Below are positions 52,450 through 61,613 of a stretch of DNA of 64,000 bases, piece by piece. Both the position numbers and the translations under genes were made by a program. Under the pieces are notes generated by a model, which saw only the letters and a list, made by a program, of their open reading frames with translations, did no database searches and was not told where the DNA came from. The first letter of the stretch is position 1; every line of letters starts with the position of its first letter. This DNA comes from Maricaulis parjimensis (GTDB lineage: Bacteria > Pseudomonadota > Alphaproteobacteria > Caulobacterales > Maricaulaceae). The stretch spans positions 1 through 64,000 of the forward strand of contig NZ_JADOTT010000006.1 in assembly GCF_016817355.1 (NCBI RefSeq), written 5' to 3'.

Positions 52450-53076
52450 ATGACCGGGATGCTGAGAACAGGGATTTTCGACGGGGTCGACACGAATGTC
52501 GGCGTGACGGCGAAGACCGGGACGACCAAGGCCCGGATCGAGCGGGCCGCGCTGATGCTGTTTGCCCAGCACGGCATGGATGGCGTCTCGATCAAGCAGA
52601 TCGCGGAAGCCTGTGCCATTTCCGACGGTGCCATGTACCGGCATTTCAAGTCCAAGGACGCGCTGGGCCGGCAGATGTTCGAGGCGATCCACAAGAAGCT
52701 GGAAGGCCTGGTCGCCACGCATCTCAAGCCGAATGCGACGATGGAAGACATCGCCCGTGCCCTGACCAAGGCCTATTGCGAACTGGCCGATGGTGACCCG
52801 GCGCAATTCGTCTACCACCTCACCCACCGCAATTACTTCATCGCGGCGTCGGGCGATGGCGGGGCCGACCCGTCCGACCTGATGACCGATTGTGTCGCCG
52901 AGGCGATGAAGCGCGGTGAGATCCCGGCCGGTGATCCGGAACTGAAATCCGCCATGGCGCTGGGCGTGGTCATGCAGACCGCGGAATACTCGCTCTATGG
53001 GCGGATCAAACTGCCGCTCTCACAGCATGTGGAGGTGTTCGTGCGGTCGATCATGGCCGTTCTGAAGACCGCCTAG
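52450..53076 (+). CDS. TetR-family transcriptional regulator
   Basis: A 208-residue repressor. N-terminal helix-turn-helix (about 25-70: ARIERAALMLFAQHGMDGVS, IKQIAEACAISDGAMYRHFKSKDAL in part); the ligand domain is helical and unassigned. ATG 52450 follows GAGGA. The palindrome just upstream suggests autoregulation, and two acyltransferase genes follow after 46 bp, so the ligand may be an acyl-CoA or lipid (inference from context). Confidence 0.92.
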   Translation: MTGMLRTGIFDGVDTNVGVTAKTGTTKARIERAALMLFAQHGMDGVSIKQIAEACAISDGAMYRHFKSKDALGRQMFEAIHKKLEGLVATHLKPNATMEDIARALTKAYCELADGDPAQFVYHLTHRNYFIAASGDGGADPSDLMTDCVAEAMKRGEIPAGDPELKSAMALGVVMQTAEYSLYGRIKLPLSQHVEVFVRSIMAVLKTA

Positions 53077-53122
53077 AACCAAACCAACCCACTCAATATC
53101 GACAGCAAAAAGGGAGGCGATC

Positions 53123-53884
53123 ATGCGCTCCTTGGTGTTCAATATTGCCTATTGGTCCCTGTCCGGCGTCTACGCCATTGTCTGCGCCATCCTGGCGCTC
53201 ATCCCGGGCCGCCGCGTGTTGATGCACGGTCTGCGCTCCTACTCCCGGGCGACCCTGGTCCTGATGCGCGTGATCTGCGGCATCAAGGTTGAGGTGCGCG
53301 GCACCCCGCCGAAGAACCAGCCCGTCATCATCGGCGCCAAGCACCAGTCCTGGGGCGATGGCATCGTCATGATGGCCAAGTGCGGCGATGTGAATTTCGT
53401 CTGCGGCGACCACATGCTGGACTATCCGCTGATCGGCTGGGTGTTGAAACGCTGCGGTGCGATTGTCCTGTCCAACCAGGGGGGCGCCGAAGCCCAGGCC
53501 AGCCTGGAAGCCGGTGTCCGCCGGTCGCAGGGCGAAGGCCGCCCGCGCCCGATCCTGATCTATCCGGAAGGCCATCTGACGCCGGTGGGTGAAGGCATGC
53601 GCTATCGCTCGGGTGTGTGGCGCCTGTCGCAGCAGCTGGACCGTCCCATTGTGCCGGTGGCGACCAATCTGGGTCAGTGCTGGCCGCAGAATGAGTGGAG
53701 CAAGTTTTCCGGCACGGCCGTGATCGAATTCCTCGATCCGATCGGGCCGAGCGAAGACCGGGATGCCGTCCTGGCCGAGCTGGAGACACGGGTCGAAGCC
53801 CGGTCCCGCCAGCTCGAGGCAGAGTTTGCACCGGTCACCGAACCGTCGCAGTGTCAGATCCCGCTGGAAGGTGCCCGCCCGTGA
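53123..53884 (+). CDS. PlsC-like acyltransferase, first of a tandem pair
   Basis: A 253-residue membrane-associated acyltransferase, probably 1-acylglycerol-3-phosphate acyltransferase or a lysophospholipid acyltransferase. N-terminal hydrophobic helix (about 8-28), motif I HQSWGD (H74...D79, the HX4D site), motif III IYPEGHLTP and motif IV around IVPVATNLG. Together with the next gene it forms a tandem pair: HX4D falls at the same residue in both. AGGGAGG precedes the start. Confidence 0.91.
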   Translation: MRSLVFNIAYWSLSGVYAIVCAILALIPGRRVLMHGLRSYSRATLVLMRVICGIKVEVRGTPPKNQPVIIGAKHQSWGDGIVMMAKCGDVNFVCGDHMLDYPLIGWVLKRCGAIVLSNQGGAEAQASLEAGVRRSQGEGRPRPILIYPEGHLTPVGEGMRYRSGVWRLSQQLDRPIVPVATNLGQCWPQNEWSKFSGTAVIEFLDPIGPSEDRDAVLAELETRVEARSRQLEAEFAPVTEPSQCQIPLEGARP

Positions 53885-53917
53885 GAGGCGTGACCAACCG
53901 GCCCATGGGGAGAAAAG

Positions 53918-54655
53918 ATGCGATCGGCCCTCTTCAATTGCCTGTTCTGGCCGTGCCTGGCGGTCTTCGCCCTGGCGGCCTGGCTGGTCAGCTTCCTGCC
54001 CTGGCGCAGCGCCTTGGTCGGCACGATGCAAGCCGCCTGTCACAGCGTGCGCTGGCTGATGCGCTGGGTGATGGGGATCAAGGTGGAAATCCGCGGCCGC
54101 GTGCCCCGGCAGGAAGCCGTGATCATCGCCTCCAAACACCAGTCCTGGGCCGATGGCTTCATCCAGATGTCCCTGTTGGGCGATCTCAACTTCGTCATCG
54201 GCAACGGGATCGAGACCTTCCCGCTGGTGAGCCGTATCGTGGCGAAGTCGGGCGCGGTGATGGTGGCCTCCCCGGGCCTGCGCGGCGCGGAGGGAGCCCT
54301 GCAGGCCGCGCTGGAGAAGGCCGCCGACGATCCGCGCCCCATGCTGATCTTCCCGGAGGGCGGATTGGCCGAAGTGGGCGAGGCCAAGCGCTACAGGAAG
54401 GGTGTGCACCTCATGTATGAAACGCTCAACCGGCCTGTCGTGCCCGTCGCCCACAATCTCGGCCTGCGCTGGCCGCAGAACCAGTGGACCAAGTTTTCCG
54501 GCCCGGCGGTGATCGAGTTCCTCGACCCGATCCCGCCCGGCCTGCCGCGCGACGCGTTTCTGCCGCGCCTGCAAGTGACCATCGAATCCCGGACGCGCGA
54601 TCTGGAAGCCGAAGGCTCCGGCGCGCCATCCCCCGAACAGGAGGCGAGCTCATGA
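53918..54655 (+). CDS. PlsC-like acyltransferase, second of a tandem pair
   Basis: A 245-residue paralogue of the preceding protein: hydrophobic N-terminus, VMGIKVEIRG, HX4D motif HQSWAD (74-79), IFPEGGLAEVGEAKRYRKG in place of the usual EGTR, and VVPVAHNLGLRWPQNQW. The pair probably arose by local duplication and may differ in acyl or lysolipid preference. Its stop overlaps the start of the MFS gene (ATGA). Confidence 0.9.
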   Translation: MRSALFNCLFWPCLAVFALAAWLVSFLPWRSALVGTMQAACHSVRWLMRWVMGIKVEIRGRVPRQEAVIIASKHQSWADGFIQMSLLGDLNFVIGNGIETFPLVSRIVAKSGAVMVASPGLRGAEGALQAALEKAADDPRPMLIFPEGGLAEVGEAKRYRKGVHLMYETLNRPVVPVAHNLGLRWPQNQWTKFSGPAVIEFLDPIPPGLPRDAFLPRLQVTIESRTRDLEAEGSGAPSPEQEASS

Positions 54656-55971
54656 GTGCCGCCATTGCTGCAAACCTGATGACCCAGCGCCGCTTCGTGC
54701 CGCTGCTGGTGGCCCAGTCCCTGGGCGCATTCAATGATAATTTCTTCCGTTATGCCGTGGTGACCATGGTGACCTTTGGCGGTCTGAGCATGTTCGGTCT
54801 GGACCGGCTGACCCTGGTGTCCGTCGCCGCTTCCATGTTCACCATTCCGATTTTCCTCTTCTCGGCTATTGCCGGACGCTTTGCCGACCGGTTTGACCGG
54901 ACGCGCATCATGCGGTTCGCGAAGTTTGCCGAGATCTGGCTGATGCTGCTGGTCGCCCTCGCCTTCATCCTGGAACAGCCGCTGCTGCTGGTCGTGACGC
55001 TTTTCCTGATGGGGACGCAATCGGCTTTCTTCACGCCGGCCAAGAATTCTGCCCTACCGACCCTTTTGCAGGATGAGGAGTTAGTGCCGGCCAATGCACT
55101 TCTCTCGGGTCTTCTCAACGTGTCGGTGCTGGTCGGCATCGGGCTTGGGACCTGGCTGATCACCCAGACCTTCGGACCTGTCGCCGTGGGCGGGGGTCTG
55201 GTTCTGATGGCGATCATCGGTTGGCTGGCGATCCGGCAATTGCCCGAAGCCCCGGCCTCGCAGCCGGATCTGAAACTCTCCTTCAACTTCGTCGCCGAGA
55301 CACTGCGGGTGCTGGGTTATGCGTTGCGGGCTCCGGACGTGTTACGTCCCCTGCTCGGCGTGGCCTGGTTCTGGATGCTGGCGGCCTCGATCGTGACCCT
55401 GATGCCGGTCTTCACGGCCTCGGTGCTGGGCGCCAATGAAACCGTTGTTCTGGCCTTCTCCGCCATGTTCACGATCGGTGCAGCCCTGGGCGCACTCCTG
55501 TGCGGGACGCTGAGCGGCAAGGGCGATGCCCTGCCCTTCTCCATCATCGGTGCCATCGGCGTGGTGATCTTTGCCGGCGATGTCGCCTTCTACACCTGGC
55601 CGCGCCCGCTGGTGCCGCACGGGGCGGAATTGATGTCGATCGATGTCTTCCTGGCGGACAAAAGCAATTGGCGGATCATGATCGACCTGGCCATGGCGGC
55701 CGTGTCCGCTGGCCTGTTCGTGGTACCGCTGCAGGCCATGGCCCAAAGACGGGCCCCCGAGGACAAGCGCGGCCGTCTGCTGGCCGCTGGCGGCATTCTG
55801 AACGCGGCCACGGCCACGCTGGGCCAGTTCGTGCTCGCCGGTATCGCAGCGACAGGACTGGCGATCCAGAGCGCCTTCTTGTCGATCTCCGCCATCAGCC
55901 TGGTCGCGGCCTGCATCATCGCCTGGCGGCTCAGCAAGCGGTGGAAAACGGCGTCTGACTCGCCTTCCTGA
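54652..55971 (+). CDS. LplT/Aas-type MFS transporter (lysophospholipid flippase family)
   Basis: A 439-residue twelve-helix MFS protein. The SLGAFNDNFFRYAVV start and the FFTPAKNSALPTLL segment mark the LplT/Aas subgroup, which moves lysophospholipids across the inner membrane for reacylation. Here it is a separate gene immediately after two acyltransferases, the same pairing found fused in other bacteria. ATG 54652 overlaps the previous stop, fixing the start. Confidence 0.9.
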   Translation: MSAAIAANLMTQRRFVPLLVAQSLGAFNDNFFRYAVVTMVTFGGLSMFGLDRLTLVSVAASMFTIPIFLFSAIAGRFADRFDRTRIMRFAKFAEIWLMLLVALAFILEQPLLLVVTLFLMGTQSAFFTPAKNSALPTLLQDEELVPANALLSGLLNVSVLVGIGLGTWLITQTFGPVAVGGGLVLMAIIGWLAIRQLPEAPASQPDLKLSFNFVAETLRVLGYALRAPDVLRPLLGVAWFWMLAASIVTLMPVFTASVLGANETVVLAFSAMFTIGAALGALLCGTLSGKGDALPFSIIGAIGVVIFAGDVAFYTWPRPLVPHGAELMSIDVFLADKSNWRIMIDLAMAAVSAGLFVVPLQAMAQRRAPEDKRGRLLAAGGILNAATATLGQFVLAGIAATGLAIQSAFLSISAISLVAACIIAWRLSKRWKTASDSPS

Positions 55972-55981
55972 TGGAAAAGTG

Positions 55982-56008
55982 GAGCGGTCCGCGCTAAAGG
56001 GCCGCTCC
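55982..56008 (+). promoter_or_regulatory. hairpin ending at the rnd start codon
   Basis: GGAGCGG (55982-55988) and CCGCTCC (56002-56008) are inverted, with GG/CC partial pairing inside. The second arm ends directly before the ATG of rnd and the first arm contains the only GGAG, so pairing could hide the ribosome-binding site. It also lies 10 bp after the MFS stop and might be a weak terminator. Confidence 0.5.
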
Positions 56009-57166
56009 ATGAACATTATCACCACGACCGAGGCCCTCGAGCGGGCCTGTGACGAACTGCTGCAAAATCCCTATGTCGCCGTCGACACCGAATTCATGCG
56101 GGAGACGGTCTACTGGCCGCAGCTCTGCCTGATCCAGGCGGCCGGGGGCACGACGGAAGTCATCATCGATCCGCTGGCCGAAGGCCTGGACCTGGAACCC
56201 TTCTGGGAGCTGATGGCGGATGAGCGCATTACCAAGGTCTTCCATGCCGCGCGCCAGGATCTGGAAATCTTCTTCCACCGCGGCGGCGACAGCCTGATCC
56301 CGCATCCGATGTTCGACAGCCAGGTGGCCGCCATGGCGCTGGGTCTGGGCGACTCGATTGCCTATGACGCCCTGGTCAAGGCGCTGCTGAAACGCCCGAT
56401 CGACAAGGGGCCGCGCTTTACCGACTGGTCGCGCCGTCCGCTGTCCAACGCACAGCTGGAATATGCCATCGCCGACGTCACCCATCTGCGCGACCTCTAT
56501 CCGATCATGCTGGAACGGCTGGAGAAGAAGGGACGCGGGGAATGGCTGGCCGAGGAAATGAAAATCCTCACCAATCCGGACACCTACCGGCTCGACCCGG
56601 AACAGAGCTGGCGCCGGATGAAGTTGCGCAAGTCGACGCCGAAATGGCTGGCTGCGCTGCGCGCCGCCGCCGCCTGGCGCGAGACCGAGGCGCAGACGCG
56701 TGACATGCCGCGCCAGCGCGTGATGAAAGATGACGCGATCTACGAAATCGCCGGTGTTGCGCCGACCGCGCCGGAACAGCTGCAGGGCCTGCGCGCCGTG
56801 CCGAAGGGTTTCGAGCGCTCCTCCCCGGCCCGCCGCCTGTTCGAGAAGATGAGCGAAGCCTTGGCCGATGCGGAGGCCTATGCGCCGGCCTATGAAAAGC
56901 CGGCCCCGCCGCCGCAGGGCGTCGGTCCGACAGTGGAACTGCTCAAGGTTCTCCTGAAACAGGTTGCCGAGGAAGCCGGCGTCGCCACCCGCCTGATCGC
57001 CACCGTGCCGGAACTGGAACGCCTGGCCGCCAGCGATGATGAGGACAATCCGGCCATGAAGGGCTGGCGCCGGGAAGTGTTCGGCGAACCCGCCATGCGG
57101 CTCAAGCGCGGCGAGCTCTCGCTGACGCTGAAGGACGGCAAGGTCGTTGTCTCGGAAGTGAAGTGA
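56009..57166 (+). CDS. rnd: ribonuclease D
   Basis: A 3-prime exoribonuclease of the DEDD family that trims tRNA and other RNA ends; 385 residues. Exo motifs: D26/E28 (VAVDTEF), D84 (HAARQDLEIF), Y152/D156 (YAIADVTHL). HRDC-like helical domains follow (about 210-290 and beyond). ATG 56009 gives the family start (MNIITTTEAL); a GTG at 55979 is possible but lies within a hairpin. Followed by a terminator shared with ppx. Confidence 0.95.
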   Translation: MNIITTTEALERACDELLQNPYVAVDTEFMRETVYWPQLCLIQAAGGTTEVIIDPLAEGLDLEPFWELMADERITKVFHAARQDLEIFFHRGGDSLIPHPMFDSQVAAMALGLGDSIAYDALVKALLKRPIDKGPRFTDWSRRPLSNAQLEYAIADVTHLRDLYPIMLERLEKKGRGEWLAEEMKILTNPDTYRLDPEQSWRRMKLRKSTPKWLAALRAAAAWRETEAQTRDMPRQRVMKDDAIYEIAGVAPTAPEQLQGLRAVPKGFERSSPARRLFEKMSEALADAEAYAPAYEKPAPPPQGVGPTVELLKVLLKQVAEEAGVATRLIATVPELERLAASDDEDNPAMKGWRREVFGEPAMRLKRGELSLTLKDGKVVVSEVK

Positions 57167-57170
57167 AGAC

Positions 57171-57195
57171 GGGGCCCTGCGGGGCCCCTTCTCAT
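57171..57195. terminator. terminator between rnd and ppx
   Basis: GGGGCCC (57171-57177) pairs with GGGCCCC (57182-57188) around TGCG, followed by TTCTCATTT. It separates the convergent rnd and ppx. Confidence 0.8.
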
Positions 57196-57202
57196 TTCCG
57201 GA

Positions 57203-58726
57203 TCAGACGTAATCCGCTTCGGACCGCCGATTGATGGCGCTGGCGAGATTGTCGAGCAGGCTCAACGAGCGCTCGACATAAAGATCCCGCACGCTCTCAT
57301 CGACGGCCAGATGCACGGTTTCCGGCGTGACAGAGAGGGTGAAACGGTCGAGCAGGCGCACGGCGCGGCCTGAGAGCTTGGCCCCCAGACGCAGGGCACA
57401 GCCCATCATCTGCGCGACATTGTGCTGGGTCTCGTCCAGCAGATCGAACTCGTCATGCTTGTCCAACTGGGAGCGCTTGCCGGCATAGCGGTAATGCAGG
57501 GCGGCGGCGAGGAAGGCGCGCTCGGCATGGGTGGCGCCGGCAAACGGCGCGTAAAGCACGGTATCGCGGGCCAGTTCGGCGCGATGATCCGGGTGGAAAC
57601 GCGCGCCCAGATCGGTCAGGCGGGCTCCGGCCTCCTGCAGGACACGGTCGCGGGCCGGATCGAAAGCGGTCTCCACCTCGCGCATGGCGGGGGCAATCCA
57701 GGCGGCCAGCGCCCGGCCGAAATCGGGGGCCGGCGAGGACGGCCGCGCCATGGCCTCGGCGCCGGCGATCAGCGGGTCGGTGGCCAGCAGGTCCGGCGGC
57801 AGACTTTCCGCCAGCACGCCTTCCCGCACGCCATAGGCGGAGAAGACGATGCGGTCGAACGCCCCGTGACGCATCACCCGCCGGAGCAGGAGCGCCGCAT
57901 AGGGCAGTGTTTCAACACGGCGTGAGGACAGGCCGGGCGTGCCCCGCAGGGACGCCGCGCTGAGCCGGGTCGTAAGCCGGGCCAATTCGCGCACCTCGTC
58001 CGCCTCGAGAGCGAACTGGTGGACGACATGGAGCGGATAGTCGAAGCGCGCAAAGGCCAGCTGCGCCATGGCGCGCCAGGCGCCACCAACCGCATAGAAA
58101 GTCCCGCCCTGCCCGCTGAGAACGCCGGTCTCGGCCAGGCGCTCATCAATGATTGCGGTGACGGCCTCAGCGTCAAAGACCGGGCCATCCAGGACTTCCT
58201 GCGGCCCCAAGGCGGAAGTGCGACCGGCCTGGGGCTGGCCATTGAGAATGGGGGTGAGTTCCAGCGAGGACCCGCCCAGATCGCCCATCACGCCATGGGC
58301 GTCGGGAATGCCGGCCACCAGGCCAAGCGCGGAATACCAAGCTTCGTCTTCGCCGGAGAGCACACGGACATCCAGCCCGGTCTCCTCGGCGACTTCACGG
58401 ACGAAATCGGGGCCATCCTTGGCATTGCGCACGGCGGCCGTCGCGACGACATGGCGGTTGCGCACGCCCTTGGCATCGAGCAGGCGCTGGAAGCGTTTGA
58501 GGGCGCGCAGGGCGATGTCCCGGCCTTCGGGATGCAGCTTGCCGGTATCATGGACACCCCGGCCCAGCCCGGCCATCACCTTCTCATTGAAGATCGGCCA
58601 GAGTGCCCGTCCCTCGACCCGGAAATGCACGAGCCGCACCGAGTTGGAACCGACATCGATCACCGCGATATCCCGGTGGATGGCGGTCTCGGCAATCAGC
58701 GGCTCGATGGAGTGTGCGTCGGCCAA
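57203..58726 (-). CDS. ppx: exopolyphosphatase (Ppx/GppA family)
   Basis: Hydrolyses polyphosphate from the ends, or pppGpp in GppA relatives; 507 residues, ASKHA fold. Phosphate motifs IDVGSNSVRLV and GDLGGSSLEL are intact; the catalytic Glu lies near the EDEAW/YSALG region (about 124). The C-terminal HD-like domain includes DLLDETQHNVAQMMGCALRLG in parts. It starts 5 bp after the ppk stop, so polyphosphate synthesis and breakdown are co-transcribed. The terminator faces rnd. Confidence 0.93.
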   Translation of the reverse strand: MADAHSIEPLIAETAIHRDIAVIDVGSNSVRLVHFRVEGRALWPIFNEKVMAGLGRGVHDTGKLHPEGRDIALRALKRFQRLLDAKGVRNRHVVATAAVRNAKDGPDFVREVAEETGLDVRVLSGEDEAWYSALGLVAGIPDAHGVMGDLGGSSLELTPILNGQPQAGRTSALGPQEVLDGPVFDAEAVTAIIDERLAETGVLSGQGGTFYAVGGAWRAMAQLAFARFDYPLHVVHQFALEADEVRELARLTTRLSAASLRGTPGLSSRRVETLPYAALLLRRVMRHGAFDRIVFSAYGVREGVLAESLPPDLLATDPLIAGAEAMARPSSPAPDFGRALAAWIAPAMREVETAFDPARDRVLQEAGARLTDLGARFHPDHRAELARDTVLYAPFAGATHAERAFLAAALHYRYAGKRSQLDKHDEFDLLDETQHNVAQMMGCALRLGAKLSGRAVRLLDRFTLSVTPETVHLAVDESVRDLYVERSLSLLDNLASAINRRSEADYV

Positions 58727-58731
58727 GGCGG

Positions 58732-60909
58732 TCAGCTGCCCAATTGCCCGGTCAGGGTCGGCGGCTGGTCATTCTTGAGCGCATGCCCGCGGCCCGACAG
58801 GCTCGGATTGGTCATGAAATAGGCGTGAGCGGAGAAGGGCTTGTCGACATTCGCGGTATCCACGCGGTGATAATCGCCCTCACTGTCCATATACCAGGAC
58901 TGATCGGTATCATTGAGATTGGCGACCATGATCTGGTCGAGCACCTGACGGTGCACGGTCGGGTTCTGGATCGGGCAGAGATGCTCGACCCGGCGGTCCA
59001 GATTGCGCGGCATCCAGTCGGCGGACGAGATAAAGACCTTGGCGGCGGGAGACGGCATGGTCTGGCCATTGGCAAAACAGACAATGCGCGAATGCTCCAG
59101 GAAGCGGCCGACGATGGATTTCACCCGGATGTTGTCCGACAGGCCCTTGATGCCCGGGCGCAGGCAGCAAATCCCGCGCACGACGAGCTCGACACGCACG
59201 CCGGCCTGGCTGGCCCGGTAGAGGGCGTCGATGATTTCCGGATGGACCAGGGAATTGAGCTTGGCCCAGACCGCAGCCGGCTTGCCGGCGCGGGCACTGG
59301 CGATCTCCGTCTCGATATGCTCGAGGATGAATTCCTTCATCCCGATCGGCGAGACGGACAGGCGTTCCAGGTTTTCCGGACGCGCATAACCGGTGACATA
59401 GTTGAACACCCTGCCGGCATCGCGCCCGAAGGCCGGATCGGCGGTGAACAGGGACAAATCGGTATAGATGCGCGCCGTGATCGGGTGGTAATTGCCGGTG
59501 CCGAAATGGGCATAGGTGCGCAGGTCCGAGCCCTCGCGACGCACGACGAGCGAGATCTTGGCGTGGGTCTTGTACTCGATGAAGCCGTAGACGACCTGAA
59601 CACCGGCGCGTTCCAAATCGCGGGCCCATTTCAGGTTTGCCTCTTCATCGAAGCGCGCCTTCAGCTCGACCAGGGCAGTGACATTCTTACCGCTTTCCGC
59701 GGCCTCGATCAGGGCCGCCACGATCGGGCTGTCCTTGGAGGTGCGGTAGAGGGTCTGCTTGATCGCGATCACGTCCGGATCGGCCGCGGCCTGACGCAGG
59801 AAACCGACGACGACGTCGAAGCTTTCATAGGGATGGTGGACGATGATGTCCTTTTCCCGGATCGCCGCAAAACAATCCCCGCCATGATCACGGATGCGTT
59901 CCGGATAGCGCGGCTCGTACGGCGTGAAACTGTGATCCGGGCGGTCGTCAGGGATCAGCTGGGCGGCTTGGGCCAGCCCCAGAATGCCATTGACCGGCAC
60001 GATGTCCTGCGGCCCGGCATGCATGTGCTGGACGATCATGTCGCGCAGGCCCGGCGGCATGCCGGAACTCATCGTGAGACGCACGACCGCACCGCGCCGG
60101 CGCTGTTTGAGCAGGTTTTCAAACTCCAGCATCAGGTCTTCGGACTCTTCCTCGACCTCGATATCGCTGTCGCGGATGACGCGGAATTCGCCCTTGCCGA
60201 TGACTTCATGGCCCGGGAAGAGCGTGTCGACGAACAGGGTCAGCACGTCTTCCAGCGCAATGAAACGACGGTCCGGACGGCCGCCATCGCGGCGCGGGCG
60301 GCTGGGCAATTCGACAAAGCGCTTCACACCACTGGGCAGCGGGATGAGCGCATTCATCATCTTGGCGCTTCCCTTGCGGCGCAGATGCAGGGCCAGGGCA
60401 AAACCCAGATTGGGAATGAAGGGGAACGGGTGCGCCGGGTCGATCGCCAGCGGCGTGATCACCGGCAGGGTGTGTTTGAGGAAGTCTCCACGCAGCCAAG
60501 CCGCATCCGTCTTGTTGATCTGGCTGGGCTGGAGCACCTTCACGCCGACCTTGCCGATCTCTGTCTTCAACCGGCTCCAGAGCCTTTGCTGTTTCAGCAT
60601 CAACTCTCCGGCCAGCGCATGGATCTTCTCCAGCTGCTCGGCCGGGGTCAGCCCGTCGATACTGGTCGCGGTGACACCGGAATGCATCTGGGCCCGCAGA
60701 CCAGCCACGCGCACCATGTAGAACTCATCCAGGTTGCTGGCCGAAATGGACAGGAAGCGCAGGCGTTCAAAGACCGGATGGTTCGGGTTCTCCGCCTCTT
60801 CCAGGACACGCAGGTTGAAGCGCACCCAGGAGAGCTCCCGATTGAGGAAACGCGCCGGCGAATTCATCAGGGCATCAATGTCCGATATGTCGCGCATCGG
60901 CAGGTTCAT
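58732..60909 (-). CDS. ppk: polyphosphate kinase 1
   Basis: Makes polyphosphate from ATP; 725 residues. Domain order as in E. coli: N ([19 protein letters not shown] in parts), head, and two PLD-like catalytic domains, with [19 protein letters not shown] near the phospho-His site (AHFGTGNYH) and [20 protein letters not shown] 60909 overlaps the hdaA stop (ATGA), which decides against the upstream ATG at 60933. Co-transcribed with hdaA and ppx. Confidence 0.96.
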   Translation of the reverse strand: MNLPMRDISDIDALMNSPARFLNRELSWVRFNLRVLEEAENPNHPVFERLRFLSISASNLDEFYMVRVAGLRAQMHSGVTATSIDGLTPAEQLEKIHALAGELMLKQQRLWSRLKTEIGKVGVKVLQPSQINKTDAAWLRGDFLKHTLPVITPLAIDPAHPFPFIPNLGFALALHLRRKGSAKMMNALIPLPSGVKRFVELPSRPRRDGGRPDRRFIALEDVLTLFVDTLFPGHEVIGKGEFRVIRDSDIEVEEESEDLMLEFENLLKQRRRGAVVRLTMSSGMPPGLRDMIVQHMHAGPQDIVPVNGILGLAQAAQLIPDDRPDHSFTPYEPRYPERIRDHGGDCFAAIREKDIIVHHPYESFDVVVGFLRQAAADPDVIAIKQTLYRTSKDSPIVAALIEAAESGKNVTALVELKARFDEEANLKWARDLERAGVQVVYGFIEYKTHAKISLVVRREGSDLRTYAHFGTGNYHPITARIYTDLSLFTADPAFGRDAGRVFNYVTGYARPENLERLSVSPIGMKEFILEHIETEIASARAGKPAAVWAKLNSLVHPEIIDALYRASQAGVRVELVVRGICCLRPGIKGLSDNIRVKSIVGRFLEHSRIVCFANGQTMPSPAAKVFISSADWMPRNLDRRVEHLCPIQNPTVHRQVLDQIMVANLNDTDQSWYMDSEGDYHRVDTANVDKPFSAHAYFMTNPSLSGRGHALKNDQPPTLTGQLGS

Positions 60910-61586
60910 TCGGGCTCTCCACTGTCCTGCCATGTCTCTAGCACTTCGCGGGCCACGGTGCGATTGATCGGCGATTTTTTTGCCAGCGCCAGCTTGTCCA
61001 TCCGCTCGACCAGACGCCGCACGGCCGCCACCGAGCGTTCCATGCGTGGCAAGAGATAGTCGATCACGCCCGGATTGATCGCCACACCGCGATCGGCCAG
61101 CTGTTTCTCGATCAACCGGGTGAGCAATTCATCATCGGCCTCGTGCAGATCCGTGTGCGGCAAGGCACGCAGGCGCGAGACCAGATCCGGCAATTGTGCT
61201 GTCCACAGAACCGGCGGTTTGCGGGCGGTCAGCAAGAGTGCCGGGATATCGCCCTCAGCGGCCCGGTTGAGCGTGTGGAAGAGCGCGTCATCGTCCACGC
61301 CCTGATCGACATCCTCGACCACGAGATACTGCCCGGCCGGGATTTCCGGCAGCACCGCATGGAGATCGCGGGCCGCAACGGTCCGCGCCTGGCAATTGCC
61401 GGCCCAAATCGCTGCGAGATGCGACTTGCCGGCCCCTTCCGGCCCGATCAGCGCCATCACATGACGTGGCCAGTCCGGCCATCGGCCCAGCGCCGCCAGT
61501 GCCTCAGCATTGGACGGGCCGAGGATCAGGCTCTGCGCAGAGAAGTCCTCGCGCGCGGGCAGATCGAGCGCCAATTGGGGTGTCAT
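60906..61586 (-). CDS. hdaA: HdaA, DnaA-related regulatory inactivator
   Basis: With the sliding clamp, HdaA stimulates DnaA-ATP hydrolysis to prevent re-initiation (RIDA). The 226 residues begin with a clamp-binding motif QLALDLP (4-10), then a AAA+ core with Walker [10 protein letters not shown] and the VVEDVD Walker B site. It lacks the DnaA DNA-binding domain. ATG 61586 gives the family start; an ATG at 61610 is possible. The order of a DUF2066 gene, hdaA, ppk and ppx next to purMN resembles Caulobacter. Confidence 0.93.
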   Translation of the reverse strand: MTPQLALDLPAREDFSAQSLILGPSNAEALAALGRWPDWPRHVMALIGPEGAGKSHLAAIWAGNCQARTVAARDLHAVLPEIPAGQYLVVEDVDQGVDDDALFHTLNRAAEGDIPALLLTARKPPVLWTAQLPDLVSRLRALPHTDLHEADDELLTRLIEKQLADRGVAINPGVIDYLLPRMERSVAAVRRLVERMDKLALAKKSPINRTVAREVLETWQDSGEPE

Positions 61587-61613
61587 TCCGGATCCGCCGT
61601 GTTTCGTCACGAG

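Noticed and set aside
58603-61059. 818-residue plus-strand frame opposite ppk
   Set aside because: Antisense shadow of polyphosphate kinase with biased composition and no family features.
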